Shown here: positions 53,376 to 62,733 of the stretch, piece after piece
Position numbering within the stretch: position 1 is the stretch's first letter
Layout: the number at the start of each line of letters is the position of its first letter
From: Woodsholea maritima DSM 17123
GTDB lineage: Bacteria; Pseudomonadota; Alphaproteobacteria; Caulobacterales; Maricaulaceae
Direction: 5' to 3'
Assembly (NCBI RefSeq): GCF_000382325.1
Contig: NZ_KB908061.1
Location: forward strand, 28,681 to 92,680
DNA length: 64,000 nt
The notes under the pieces: model-generated
Told to the model about the DNA's origin: nothing
Databases searched by the model: none
The model's input: only the letters and a program-made list of their open reading frames with translations
Program-made: the position numbers and the translations under genes

Positions 53376-54551
53376 ATGATTGCCACCTTCTTGATGTCCC
53401 CGGATCATGCCCGGGTTCGCGCGCTGACCACGGCCATGCTGTGTGCGGCGCTGTGCGGGTGTGGCTTTGGGCTGTTAATGCCGCTGGCCTCACTCAATCT
53501 TGAAGCCATGACCGGATCTGCGACCCTGTCGGGCCTGATCACTGCGGCCGCGGCGATTTCCAATGTCTGCGCGGTGCCGCTGGTGCCAGTGATTTTGCAA
53601 AAAGTCCATCCGCGCCGCGCTTTGGTTTTTTCCTCCGCCTCCATTGCGGTGGTCATTTTGATGTTCCCGCTGATGCCCAATCCCTGGATCTGGTTTGTCC
53701 TACGCCTGCTTATCGGGATTTCCATCACCTTGATTTTCATTTCCAGCGAAAGTTGGATCAATCAGCTGGCCGAGCCGAAAAAGCGCGCCAGCCTGCTGGC
53801 GATCTATGCCACAGTGTTGTCGCTGGGCATTGGCCTGGGCTCGCTCCTCATCGCGGCCCTCGGCTGGCAGGGATGGCTGCCTTGGGTTAGCGCTGCCCTG
53901 ATCTATGGCCTGGGCGTGATCCCGGTGATGATTCTTAAAGGCCCCGATCTCATTCCCCCTTCAGCCAAGGAAACCGGCCTGAAAGCGCTATGGTTGGCTG
54001 CCCTGGCCTCACCGGCCGCGATTGTCGCCGGGGCTGTTTATGGCGCGATTGAAAACGCGATGCTGGCGCTTCTACCGATTTATGCCGAGCGTTTAGCCCT
54101 GCCTACCCTGGTGATCGGCACATTGCTGGCCGTGGGCACTTTGGGCGCGATTGTCCTGCAAATCCCGGTAGGTAAGCTCGCCGATCGCTTTGGCCGCGCC
54201 AAAGGCTTGTTATGGATCGCGGTGGCCAGTGTGATCCTGCCCCTCATCATGTGGATCTCAGGCACCCGCTTATGGCTACTTTACCCTTTATGCTTTGTTT
54301 ATCTGGGCCTGGCGGGCGGGTTTTATACCCTGGGTCTGGCGCGCATTGGTGAGCGTTTTAGCGGCGGGGCGATCGCCACCGCGAACTCAGCCTTTATCCT
54401 GGCCTATGGCGTGGGACAGCTCGCCGGGCCATTAAGCGCAGGGGCCATGATGGACCATCAGGGCCCGCAAGGCCTGATGTGGGCGTTAAGTGCCATGGCC
54501 TTACTGTATTTCCTGATCGTGTTGCAGCGCCAACGTACAAAGCCCCATTGA
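53376..54551 (+). CDS. MFS transporter
   Basis: 391 residues with 12 membrane segments. VGKLADRFGRAKG between segments 8 and 9 is the second copy of the MFS motif A. YGVGQLAGPLSAGAMMD near the end is typical of small drug or metabolite exporters (YcaD-like). Substrate unknown. It begins seven bases after the NUDIX stop and is the last gene of the topA cluster. The rpmG promoter appears to overlap its stop codon. Confidence 0.88.
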   Translation: MIATFLMSPDHARVRALTTAMLCAALCGCGFGLLMPLASLNLEAMTGSATLSGLITAAAAISNVCAVPLVPVILQKVHPRRALVFSSASIAVVILMFPLMPNPWIWFVLRLLIGISITLIFISSESWINQLAEPKKRASLLAIYATVLSLGIGLGSLLIAALGWQGWLPWVSAALIYGLGVIPVMILKGPDLIPPSAKETGLKALWLAALASPAAIVAGAVYGAIENAMLALLPIYAERLALPTLVIGTLLAVGTLGAIVLQIPVGKLADRFGRAKGLLWIAVASVILPLIMWISGTRLWLLYPLCFVYLGLAGGFYTLGLARIGERFSGGAIATANSAFILAYGVGQLAGPLSAGAMMDHQGPQGLMWALSAMALLYFLIVLQRQRTKPH

Positions 54552-54575
54552 CACGAAGGCGTAAAAGCGTATTTT
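54548..54575 (+). promoter_or_regulatory. Possible sigma-70-type promoter for rpmG
   Basis: TTGACA at 54548-54553 and TATTTT at 54570-54575 are separated by 16 bases. It overlaps the MFS stop codon and lies 66 bases before the rpmG start. Alphaproteobacterial promoters are loosely conserved, so the call is tentative. Confidence 0.4.
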
Positions 54576-54641
54576 CGCGCGCTCAAACCGCGCCGGATTT
54601 GTTTTGGCGCGTTTCATTTTTCTACTAAGGTGCGTAAGACA

Positions 54642-54809
54642 ATGGCGAAGCCCACTACCATCAAAATCCGTCTCAACTCGACGGCTGGCACTGGCTACTT
54701 CTACGTGACCAAGAAAAATGCGCGCACAATGACCGAGAAACTCGTCTTGAAAAAGTACGATCCGGTGGCGCGTAAGCACGTGGAGTTTAAAGAAGGCAAA
54801 ATCAAGTAA
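54642..54809 (+). CDS. rpmG: 50S ribosomal protein L33
   Basis: 55 residues, the normal size. The product begins [20 protein letters not shown], continues [20 protein letters not shown] and ends FKEGKIK. It is the Cys-free form of L33, so it does not need zinc. A ribosome-site-like AAGGTG lies 14 bases upstream. It converges with pleD as in Caulobacter, and a hairpin follows the stop. Confidence 0.97.
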   Translation: MAKPTTIKIRLNSTAGTGYFYVTKKNARTMTEKLVLKKYDPVARKHVEFKEGKIK

Positions 54810-54840
54810 GCTTGATTAGTCTTTCTTTGTACCAGATCAA

Positions 54841-54866
54841 AAGGCCGCGTTTTACGCGGCCTTTTT
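54841..54866. terminator. Bidirectional terminator between rpmG and pleD
   Basis: A 9-bp stem, AAGGCCGCG with CGCGGCCTT, has a TTTTA loop and a T-run on the plus strand. The pleD stop codon (54852-54854) lies in the loop, so the last pleD codons form one arm. It stops rpmG and perhaps also pleD. Confidence 0.82.
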
Positions 54867-56216
54867 CTTTGCGATCATGACTTGGTTGCGCCCGGCGGCC
54901 TTGGCCTCATACAGCGCATCATCGGCGCGATGGAGCAGCGCCTCCATCGTGTCATCGCCCATCCCTTCAGCGACACCGGCACTGACCGTCACCTGGATCA
55001 CATCGCCAGTAGCGCGCACCAAGAAGGGCTCAGCCTCGATCGCATGACGCACGCGCTCTGCAGCTTCATAGGCGCCATGAATACCGGCTTCAGGCAGGAC
55101 CAGCACGAATTCCTCACCACCAAAACGCCCGGCCAATTCCAAAGCGCGCAAGGTCTTGCGCATACGCTCGGAAAACTCACGCAAGACATCATCGCCGGCC
55201 TGGTGGCCATAGGTGTCATTGATACGCTTAAAGTGATCAATATCGAGGATCGCCACGCTGACACTGTCTGAACGCGGGTCGCGCCCTTCGAGATATTGGC
55301 GCAGGCGCGACGCGATATAGCGCCGGTTATGTAGGCCCGTCAGCGGGTCTGTAACCGCCATTTCCAGGCTTTCTTCCAAACGCCCGCGCAATTGATCGGC
55401 ATAGACTTTGCGCCGCATCTGGGTGCGCACACGCGCATTCAGCTCCGATCCATCCACCGGACGGGTCACAACATCAGACACGCCCAGATCCAGCGCACGC
55501 ACCATCTGGCCCGAATCATCCCCATCGACAATGGCCAGAATCGGCAATTGACGCGTTGCGGTTTCCGAACGCACCCGCGCACACAGGCGCAGGCCATCAA
55601 ATTTGGGCGTGGTCAAATCCACGACCAATAAATCAAGATCGCCCAATCCGGCACGCTCTGCCGAGACACGTGGATCACAATTGATCTCGATACTGAATTT
55701 CTTGGAAATTTTCGCGGCCAAACGCTGCGCCGGAGCATCATCCCCGGCCACGACCAGGATTTTGCCACTTGAACGGATATCTTCACGCTCAAAATCAGGG
55801 ATTACCCCCTCACCGCCATCACGAAGACGCAGCTCATCAAGCACCATTTTCAAACGCAAGAGAGAGCGCACCCGCGCAAACAGGGCGACATCATCCACGG
55901 GCTTGGTCAGAAAATCATCTGCGCCCGCTTCCAGCCCGCGAATCCGGTCTTCGCGCTGATCGAGCGCGGTGACCATGATCACTGGGATATGACGCGTAAC
56001 GGGATCGTCTTTCAACCGGCGACAGGTTTCAAACCCGTCCATGCCTGGCATCATGACATCCAGCAAAATGATATCAGGACTTTCCTGATGAGCCGTCTTG
56101 ATACAGTTCAAACCATTATCGGCTTGGAAGACTTCGAAATATTCGGCCGACAACCGCGCCTCTAACAGGCGGCGATTGGTTTCCATATCATCGACAACCA
56201 GAATGCGCGCACTCAT
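54852..56216 (-). CDS. pleD: PleD-type diguanylate cyclase response regulator
   Basis: 454 residues, the same length as Caulobacter PleD. It makes c-di-GMP at the cell pole during the swarmer-to-stalked transition. Receiver 1 has the phosphorylation site D53 (LLDVMMPG) and a KP at 105-106. Receiver 2 (about 150-275) is the degenerate adaptor. The GGDEF domain has GGEEF at 366-370, so it should be active. The inhibitory site five residues before it reads RALE (R357, E360) instead of RxxD, which may weaken product inhibition. It lies 10 bases after divK. Confidence 0.96.
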   Translation of the reverse strand: MSARILVVDDMETNRRLLEARLSAEYFEVFQADNGLNCIKTAHQESPDIILLDVMMPGMDGFETCRRLKDDPVTRHIPVIMVTALDQREDRIRGLEAGADDFLTKPVDDVALFARVRSLLRLKMVLDELRLRDGGEGVIPDFEREDIRSSGKILVVAGDDAPAQRLAAKISKKFSIEINCDPRVSAERAGLGDLDLLVVDLTTPKFDGLRLCARVRSETATRQLPILAIVDGDDSGQMVRALDLGVSDVVTRPVDGSELNARVRTQMRRKVYADQLRGRLEESLEMAVTDPLTGLHNRRYIASRLRQYLEGRDPRSDSVSVAILDIDHFKRINDTYGHQAGDDVLREFSERMRKTLRALELAGRFGGEEFVLVLPEAGIHGAYEAAERVRHAIEAEPFLVRATGDVIQVTVSAGVAEGMGDDTMEALLHRADDALYEAKAAGRNQVMIAKKKAA

Positions 56217-56226
56217 TCGCGCCCCC

Positions 56227-56592
56227 TTAGTCGAGAAACTTCCGGACGGTTTCGATGAAACTGGTCACGGTGATCGGTTTGGACAGATAAGCCTCGCATC
56301 CCCCCTTGCGGATGCGTTCCTCATCGCCCTTCATCGCGAAAGCGGTGACCGCGACCACAGGAATTTTTGAGAGATCCTCATCATCCTTGATCCATTTGGT
56401 CACTTCCAGGCCTGAAACCTCAGGCAGCTGGATATCCATTAAAATCAAATCGGGTTTATGCTCACGCGCCAAGTCAAGGGCTTTGAGCCCTTCGCGCGTT
56501 TGCAAGGTTTCATACCCGTGGGCTTCGAGCAGATCATGAAACAATTTCATGTTCAGCTCGTTGTCTTCAACGATCAAAACTTTTTTGGACAT
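56227..56592 (-). CDS. divK: DivK single-domain response regulator
   Basis: 121 residues. DivK is the essential cell-fate regulator of Caulobacter, controlling CtrA activity and the PleC/DivJ kinases. The sequence follows DivK closely: [19 protein letters not shown], phosphorylation site D53 in [25 protein letters not shown] and YLSKPITV. The ATG at 56592 gives the family start [10 protein letters not shown]. The frame stays open to an ATG at 56625, and another lies at 56604, so the start is not fully decided. It is co-transcribed with pleD. Confidence 0.95.
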   Translation of the reverse strand: MSKKVLIVEDNELNMKLFHDLLEAHGYETLQTREGLKALDLAREHKPDLILMDIQLPEVSGLEVTKWIKDDEDLSKIPVVAVTAFAMKGDEERIRKGGCEAYLSKPITVTSFIETVRKFLD

Positions 56593-56775
56593 GACCTGCA
56601 GCATGGTGTCCACGTTATCCTTCATCTCCGCCGTATTCGGCGTGAGCCCTTATCCATCCGCGGACCATTAAACCCCATCTTCCTTAATCAAGAATGAGTC
56701 GAACCTCTAGCCTGTACATTTAGAACAAGATACGAACATGTTAAGATATGTGGGCCACAAACAGGGATAAGACAA

Positions 56776-57690
56776 GTGTTTCGTATTGGCATTGACATGG
56801 GCGGCACCAAAATCGAAGCCGTGGTGATGGCCCCAGATGGCGCCATCACGGCGCGCCAGCGTGTCGCCACACCCCAAGACTATGAAAGCGAAATTCGAAC
56901 GCTAAAACAATTAGTTGAAAGCCTGGAAAGCCAACTTCCCGAACGCGCTTTTGTGGGTGTGTGTCATCCTGGATCATTCAGTCCCGCGACAGGTTTAATG
57001 CGCAATGCCAATTCAACCTGGCTGAACGGCAAATCGTTAAAATCTGACCTGGAAGCGGCACTGGCCCGCACCATAAAATTTGCAAATGATGCAGATTGTT
57101 TTGCAGTGTCGGAGGCAAAAGACGGCGCGGGCGCGGGGTTTTCCACCGTTTTTGGCGTCATCATCGGCACCGGAACCGGAGGCGGCATCGTCAAGGACGG
57201 CCATTTACACACCGGGCCCAGCGCGATTGCCGGGGAATGGGGCCATATTCCGCTGCCCTGGCCCAGTGTGGAGGAGCTGTCCATCCCGCCTTGCTGGTGC
57301 GGCCTTCAGGGATGTTTAGAAACCTGGCTGTCGGGCACCGGGCTCAGCGCGGATCATCACCGCATGACGGGCCAAAGCCTGAAGGGTGAAGACATTGTCG
57401 CGCACGCCTTGGCAGGTGATGAGCAGGCCCGCGCCAGCCTCACCCGTCATGCTGACAGAATGGCGCGCGGCCTGGCGGTGGTGCTGAACATCCTCGACCC
57501 TGATTGTGTGGTGCTGGGCGGAGGGCTTTCGAATATCCCAAATCTGTCAGCAGCGATTGAGGCCCGTCTTCCGCGCTATGTCTTCTCTGATACCATCAAG
57601 ACGGTAATCCGCCGCGCCCAGCATGGCGATTCGTCCGGTGTGCGCGGCGCGGCTTGGCTTTGGACTTTAGAGGGGCCATCGCCGCAATGA
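56776..57690 (+). CDS. ROK family sugar kinase
   Basis: 304 residues from a GTG start with AGGGA upstream. ATP-binding IGIDMGGTKIEAVV, GVIIGTGTGGGIV, the ROK zinc motif CWCGLQGCLETWLSG and EWGHIPLPW with the metal histidine are all present. Family members phosphorylate fructose, glucose or N-acetylglucosamine; the fructokinase/NagK subgroup fits best. There is no N-terminal HTH domain, so it is a kinase and not a ROK repressor. It overlaps dinB by four bases. Confidence 0.88.
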   Translation: MFRIGIDMGGTKIEAVVMAPDGAITARQRVATPQDYESEIRTLKQLVESLESQLPERAFVGVCHPGSFSPATGLMRNANSTWLNGKSLKSDLEAALARTIKFANDADCFAVSEAKDGAGAGFSTVFGVIIGTGTGGGIVKDGHLHTGPSAIAGEWGHIPLPWPSVEELSIPPCWCGLQGCLETWLSGTGLSADHHRMTGQSLKGEDIVAHALAGDEQARASLTRHADRMARGLAVVLNILDPDCVVLGGGLSNIPNLSAAIEARLPRYVFSDTIKTVIRRAQHGDSSGVRGAAWLWTLEGPSPQ

Positions 57691-58979
57691 ATGAGCCTCT
57701 GATCAATTATTGCCGCGCTTGTCACACCCGCTTTAACGGGGTGCACGAGTATTGCCCGGCGTGCGGCGATCATGCCCTGCTCTCTCATCCGCAAATTGAT
57801 CAGCTCTCGATTGCCCATATCGATTGTGATGCGTTTTTTGCTTCGGTGGAAAAGCGCGACAATCCCGAGCTGGACGATAAGCCGGTGATTATTGGCGGCG
57901 GCCAGCGCGGGGTGGTTTCTACGGCCTGTTATATCGCGCGCCTTTATGGGGTGCGCTCGGCCATGCCCATGTTTAAAGCGCTTGAGCTGTGCCCCGATGC
58001 GGTGGTGATCAGCCCTAAGGGCGGGCGCTATGGCGTGGTGGGCCGTCAAATCCGCGATATGATGTTCGACACCACGCCTTTGGTCGAACCGCTCTCGATT
58101 GATGAAGCGTTTTTAGATCTAACGGGAACGCAGCGGCTTCATAAATGCGCGCCGGTGCTAACCCTTCTAAAGCTGCAACAACATATCTATGACGAAGTTG
58201 GGGTTACGGTATCGGTGGGCCTCAGCCACAATAAATTCCTGGCCAAGACCGCCAGCGAGTTGGATAAGCCCAATGGCTTTTCCATCATTCCCCCGCGCGA
58301 CACCTTGGATATTCTGGCCCCCATGTCGGTGCGCGCCGTTTATGGCGTGGGACCGGCCTTTGCCAAAAAGCTGGAAGATCAGGGCCTACGCACCTTAAAA
58401 GATGTCCGAAAACTCTCCGATAAAGATCTCGCCCATCGCTATGGTGAGGCGGGCCTGCGCCTGGCGCGCCTGTCACGCGGCGAGGATAGCCGCAAGGTCA
58501 AGCTAGAGCGTGTGCGCAAAAGTGTGTCGGGTGAGACGACGTTTCACCGCGATATCTGCGATCTTGAAACCCTAAAATCCAAGCTATGGGACCAATGCGT
58601 GCGGGTCGCTGACGAGATGAAGACCAAAGGCGTCGCCGGTCATGTCGTCACTTTAAAGCTGAAAACCGCTGACTTCAAAAGCCTGACCCGGCGGCGCACA
58701 CTCAATGCCCCGGCCCAGCTGGCCGATACGCTTTATAAAACCGCTTGTCCGTTGTTAGAGGCTGAACCCAAGGGGCGCTATTACCGCCTGATCGGGGTCG
58801 GGTATTCCGATTTAGTCGCCGCCCAGGGTGATGTTGGCGATCTACTTGATCCCAATGCCTTGAAACGCGCCGCCATTGAGCGCGCCAGCGATGTCGCGCG
58901 CGCCAAATTTGGCAAGGACATCATCCAAAAAGGCCTCAGCTTTAAATCCCAAGCCCCAAAAAAGAAAACGGAGCCCTGA
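57687..58979 (+). CDS. dinB: DNA polymerase IV with N-terminal zinc-binding extension
   Basis: 430 residues, Y-family translesion polymerase. The ATG at 57687 overlaps the ROK stop. Residues 1-40 form an added segment with two CxxC pairs (C9-x-x-C12 and C23-x-x-C26), likely a zinc ribbon absent from E. coli DinB. The polymerase core has HIDCDAFFASVEKR (first metal aspartates, steric-gate Phe) and SIDEAFLD. The helix-hairpin-helix thumb (VYGVGPAFAKKLEDQG) and the little-finger domain follow. No beta-clamp QLxLF motif is obvious at the very end. No LexA box was found; the gene is embedded behind ROK. Confidence 0.93.
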   Translation: MNEPLINYCRACHTRFNGVHEYCPACGDHALLSHPQIDQLSIAHIDCDAFFASVEKRDNPELDDKPVIIGGGQRGVVSTACYIARLYGVRSAMPMFKALELCPDAVVISPKGGRYGVVGRQIRDMMFDTTPLVEPLSIDEAFLDLTGTQRLHKCAPVLTLLKLQQHIYDEVGVTVSVGLSHNKFLAKTASELDKPNGFSIIPPRDTLDILAPMSVRAVYGVGPAFAKKLEDQGLRTLKDVRKLSDKDLAHRYGEAGLRLARLSRGEDSRKVKLERVRKSVSGETTFHRDICDLETLKSKLWDQCVRVADEMKTKGVAGHVVTLKLKTADFKSLTRRRTLNAPAQLADTLYKTACPLLEAEPKGRYYRLIGVGYSDLVAAQGDVGDLLDPNALKRAAIERASDVARAKFGKDIIQKGLSFKSQAPKKKTEP

Positions 58980-58991
58980 TCCAGGGCTCCG
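58969..58991 (-). terminator. Terminator between dinB and the TonB-dependent receptor gene
   Basis: A 10-bp stem, CGGAGCCCTG with CAGGGCTCCG, has a three-base loop and overlaps the dinB stop. On the minus strand it runs into TTTTCTTTTTT, so it mainly ends the receptor transcript, 28 bases beyond that gene's stop. Confidence 0.8.
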
Positions 58992-59018
58992 CTTCACTGT
59001 TGTCAATAACGACCTGTC

Positions 59019-61415
59019 TTAGAAAGTCACATCCAGACGCAGGGTAAGGCTGCGCCGCTCGCCATAGGTGACATAGTTGGCGGAATTCCAAGAGGCCGCA
59101 GAGCGGCTACGCGCCTGACGATAAGTCTCGTAATTCTCATCCAGGACATTGTTAAGATAGACGCTGAATTTCGCGCTTTCATTCAACTCAACGCCCGCCG
59201 ACAAATTGACGATTTCATAGGCCGGGGTTGAATCTTCCGCACGGGTATTGAAGTGGGTGACATATTCGCCATAGGCCGTCACATCACCGCGCACATAGGC
59301 ATCACGCCCGAACACCTGAAGATCTTTTTCTAAGGCCACATAGACATTATAGTCTGGAACCATGGTCATATCATCGCCGTCCTCAGCCCCAATGCTAGGC
59401 GCATCTGAGGTCATTTTGGAATCGGTATACCCGGCATTAATGATCAAACGCAGATCTTCACGGATCAAGGTTTCGGTTTCCAGCTCAATACCTTGTGACT
59501 GGGCAGAGGCCGCATTGGCGGTGTAGCTGAAGCCACAGGTCGGCATATAGATGCTGGCCCAAACCCCATCCCACTCCACACGATAGATCGCAGACGAGAC
59601 CTGAAGGCGGTTCTTGAAGAGATAGCCCTTAAAGCCCAGCTCATAATTGGTGATCTCATCAGAATTATAGCGGCTGGTGAAGCTTTTCGCGTTTTCATCG
59701 GCCGCACACGCATCAGGCAAGACGGGGAAGTTATTGCCGCCCGGACGATAGCCTTCGGAATAGACGCCATAGAAGGCAAATTCCTGACGCGGACGCCAGC
59801 TGACGGTGAATTTCTTGCGATTGCCGCTTTCAGAGCCTGAAGAGGTTGAGTTGATCAGGTCTTCGCCGAACCAGACGCCCGATGAGATCGACTTGCTCTC
59901 ATCTTCCAGCTCGTAGAAGCGAACGCCTGCGTTCAACTCCAGCTCGCCATATTGACCGATGTCAAACGTATAGCCGAGCTGAGCGAACAGGGCTTGCTCC
60001 TGGGTGTAGCTGCCTAATTCTTCCAGCTGATATATGCGTGAGCGATCACCATAAAGGGCTTCACCGGCCGCAAATACATCCCCGCCCCAGGCATTAAGAT
60101 CAGGGTCCAACCAGGCATTGATGATGGAACGCGCCTCTGGCGTGGTTTCGATATATTGCCATTGATTGTTGGGATTGGCGTCAGCGACATCGCGGTCATA
60201 GAAATAGCCGAAGGTCCAGTTAAAGCGTGACCAATCGGCGGCCTGGAAGCGCAGCTCATGCGTGGTGCGGTGATTATCGCCATCATCGGTGATGATCCAC
60301 GTCTTGAAGAGGTCAGAACCATCCAGACGCGACCAGTCTTCTAAGCGGCTGCCCGTGGTGGTGCGGTAAGACCCGGCATAAAAGACATCGGCAAAACCGA
60401 AAAGGTCATCATATTCGAAATTGAACGTATAGAGATTAAGCTCGGTCTTGCGCCAGTTATCGAGCATATTCCAAACGGTATATTGCGCAGGATGACCATG
60501 GGTGGCGTTGGCCCCGCGGCATTGCGCGCGTTGCCCTTCACACGCCACTCTACGGAAATCTACGCTATACCCGCCCGGCAGGCTGGCATCATGGGTCAGA
60601 TCAGCGATCATATAACGACCCGGCTCAGAACTATCCAGGGTCGTGGTACCGGTGCGATTGGTGCGGTTATGGACATAGCCCACAGAGGCACGCCAATTTT
60701 CTTGCGGCTCCCACAACAGCTTTGCGCGTACATAACGCCGATCAGCACTGTTAAAATGGCCGGTATAGGCGTTTAAAACTTCACCGGCATCATCCGAGGT
60801 GTGCGCAACCACACGCAGCGCCAGCTGATCTTCGATCAAAGGCAGATTAACGCCGAAATAAACGCGCTGATCCAGGCCGTCTTCATGCTTGGTGATCGTG
60901 GTTTGGGCGGAGCCAAACGCAGAGAAGTCTTGAAGATCTGGCGCATTGGTAATCACGCGCACCGTGCCGCCAATGGCGTTCGAGCCATAAAGCGTACCTT
61001 GCGGACCGCGCAGAACCTCAACACTTTTCACATCATACAGCTCTGACCAATCTAGCGGAATGTCATCAAAGAAAGAGCTGGTTGTGCTGGGCGCTGCAGA
61101 ATTACCGCCCGACAAGCCACGCAGGATCAAAGTCCCCGTCGGGCTGGCTGCCCCCGCGATAGACCGAAACAGATCTTCTTTATTCAGCGTATTGCGACGC
61201 GCAAGCTGTTCCACATCCGTCACCGAGATATTCATCGGAACATCGGTCACCACTTCAGGACGTTTGCGCGAGGTTACCGTGATAACTTCCAAACGCGGCG
61301 CAGAGGCACTCGCCCCCTCGCCTTCGCTTTGCGCATAAACGCCCGGTGCGGCCATCATCGTGGCCAAAACCGCCAAGCCACTGGCCTGAAGTAAGGATGC
61401 TTTGATTGATGTCAT
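59019..61415 (-). CDS. TonB-dependent outer-membrane receptor
   Basis: 798 residues from the ATG at 61415 (GGGGA about nine bases upstream). A signal peptide ends at GVYAQS; a TonB-box-like EVITVTSRKR follows at about 43-52. The plug domain has NISVTDVEQLARRN and GSNAIGGTVRVITNAP. The barrel ends in SLTLRLDVTF with the C-terminal Phe. The sequence resembles receptors annotated for siderophores or complex sugars; no FecA-type signalling domain is present. No ABC transporter lies nearby, so the substrate is unknown. Confidence 0.93.
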   Translation of the reverse strand: MTSIKASLLQASGLAVLATMMAAPGVYAQSEGEGASASAPRLEVITVTSRKRPEVVTDVPMNISVTDVEQLARRNTLNKEDLFRSIAGAASPTGTLILRGLSGGNSAAPSTTSSFFDDIPLDWSELYDVKSVEVLRGPQGTLYGSNAIGGTVRVITNAPDLQDFSAFGSAQTTITKHEDGLDQRVYFGVNLPLIEDQLALRVVAHTSDDAGEVLNAYTGHFNSADRRYVRAKLLWEPQENWRASVGYVHNRTNRTGTTTLDSSEPGRYMIADLTHDASLPGGYSVDFRRVACEGQRAQCRGANATHGHPAQYTVWNMLDNWRKTELNLYTFNFEYDDLFGFADVFYAGSYRTTTGSRLEDWSRLDGSDLFKTWIITDDGDNHRTTHELRFQAADWSRFNWTFGYFYDRDVADANPNNQWQYIETTPEARSIINAWLDPDLNAWGGDVFAAGEALYGDRSRIYQLEELGSYTQEQALFAQLGYTFDIGQYGELELNAGVRFYELEDESKSISSGVWFGEDLINSTSSGSESGNRKKFTVSWRPRQEFAFYGVYSEGYRPGGNNFPVLPDACAADENAKSFTSRYNSDEITNYELGFKGYLFKNRLQVSSAIYRVEWDGVWASIYMPTCGFSYTANAASAQSQGIELETETLIREDLRLIINAGYTDSKMTSDAPSIGAEDGDDMTMVPDYNVYVALEKDLQVFGRDAYVRGDVTAYGEYVTHFNTRAEDSTPAYEIVNLSAGVELNESAKFSVYLNNVLDENYETYRQARSRSAASWNSANYVTYGERRSLTLRLDVTF

Positions 61416-61711
61416 TAAGGTCATTCCCCAACGGATCAAAACTTCGCACATTACGAAGCTTACATGTTGCCGTAGGGTTTCGGTAAGATTGCGGTAACAT
61501 CAACTTAGTTTTACTCTCCGACTTAGAGAGAAAAACTATTGTCTGGACATTGACCGAAGAGTATTGCGACTCTTTATCGCAAACTTAGCAATAAAGCCCG
61601 AATTTTATGACAATATCAGAATTATTGCGCGCCATTGTCACAATTCGCGCATGAAGATAGCGTGCGCACAACTCAAATCGTGTGATGAAAAATCTACACT
61701 TTACCAGACGA
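61416..61711. other. Intergenic region upstream of the receptor gene
   Basis: 296 bases without a credible gene, more AT-rich than the flanks. A 10-bp imperfect stem (TTTTACTCTC with GAGAGAAAAA, 61509-61535) could be an operator or a leader hairpin of the receptor. No clear Fur box was seen. Confidence 0.5.
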
Positions 61712-62623
61712 TTAGCCTTGCGCGCTAAAGGCATTGCTGACGCATGCCCCATCCAGCCAGCGCCAGACATGGGGCCATAGCGTATCATGCAGCTTGGGAT
61801 GGAACAGGCCTGCATGGCCAATCTGGCCCAGCTCTACGTCTTTGGGCCGCACAAACTTCATTTCTGAAGGCGCGTGAGGATATTGATTGAGCAACCAACG
61901 CACCGCATCGCGGGTTGCGATGGGATCATCTTCGGGCACCCAGGCGCGGATGGGCCGGGTAAAGCTCTGATACTTGGTCAAATGCCCGGCTTCGGCCATG
62001 GCATCACGGAAATAGTCAATCCGCACACCCCAATCGCGCCATTGCTTGAACACGCCAGGGGGCAAATCATCACCGCGCCACATCACGCCCTTGGGGATCA
62101 TGCCCCGTGTGGCCAGCCAAATCGGCCCCATGACCCGCCAAAAGGCCCAATGCATATATTTTGACGGTGCGGCATGACGCCCCCAATAACCGGACCCTGA
62201 AGATAGGAGCGCGATCGAGCGCAGCCCCAGATCTTTGGGAAGAAAGCTCAAAAAATGCCCGCCCACCGAATGGGCAACCACATCAAAGGGTAAGCCCGGA
62301 AACAGGCTCACTAACGCGCGCGCCGCAGCGGGCATATCATAAACGCCCCAATCGAGCATGGTCGCGTTATCTTTGCGGGCAGGCCCTTCACGTGAAGCCC
62401 CAATACCGCGATAATCATAGGTCAAAACGGCCCATCCCGCGCGCGCCGAAGCACTCGCGAAGGGCTCATAAAACTCTTTACGAAAACCGGTGGCTGAATT
62501 GATCAACATCACAGCGCGTGGACGATGGGGGGCAAACAGGCGCGCAGCCAAGACCCGACCGTCCGTCGTCTGAACGTGGACATCGCGTCTCAACATCAAG
62601 TGACCACCGGCCACATCCTTCAT
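61712..62623 (-). CDS. Alpha/beta hydrolase (serine aminopeptidase-like)
   Basis: 303 residues. The fold is clear: LFAPHRPRAVMLINSATG, VLTYDYRGIGASREGPAR, and the nucleophile elbow AHSVGGH with S119. The catalytic aspartate is likely in AWVPEDDPIATR and the histidine in IGHAGLFHP. Residues around the serine read A-H-S-V-G, so the usual first glycine is alanine. There is no signal peptide. It likely hydrolyses an ester or lipid-like substrate in the cytoplasm; which one is unknown. It stands alone on the minus strand. Confidence 0.87.
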   Translation of the reverse strand: MKDVAGGHLMLRRDVHVQTTDGRVLAARLFAPHRPRAVMLINSATGFRKEFYEPFASASARAGWAVLTYDYRGIGASREGPARKDNATMLDWGVYDMPAAARALVSLFPGLPFDVVAHSVGGHFLSFLPKDLGLRSIALLSSGSGYWGRHAAPSKYMHWAFWRVMGPIWLATRGMIPKGVMWRGDDLPPGVFKQWRDWGVRIDYFRDAMAEAGHLTKYQSFTRPIRAWVPEDDPIATRDAVRWLLNQYPHAPSEMKFVRPKDVELGQIGHAGLFHPKLHDTLWPHVWRWLDGACVSNAFSAQG

Positions 62624-62733
62624 TTCATAGTCCTTCGCCTGATTATCCCGCGTACCATGTCAGCGATCAAAGCTTGCACCCTTGTATAGACAAGATATGA
62701 CAACTCAATAGAGTTAGCAAAAGGATTACGACC

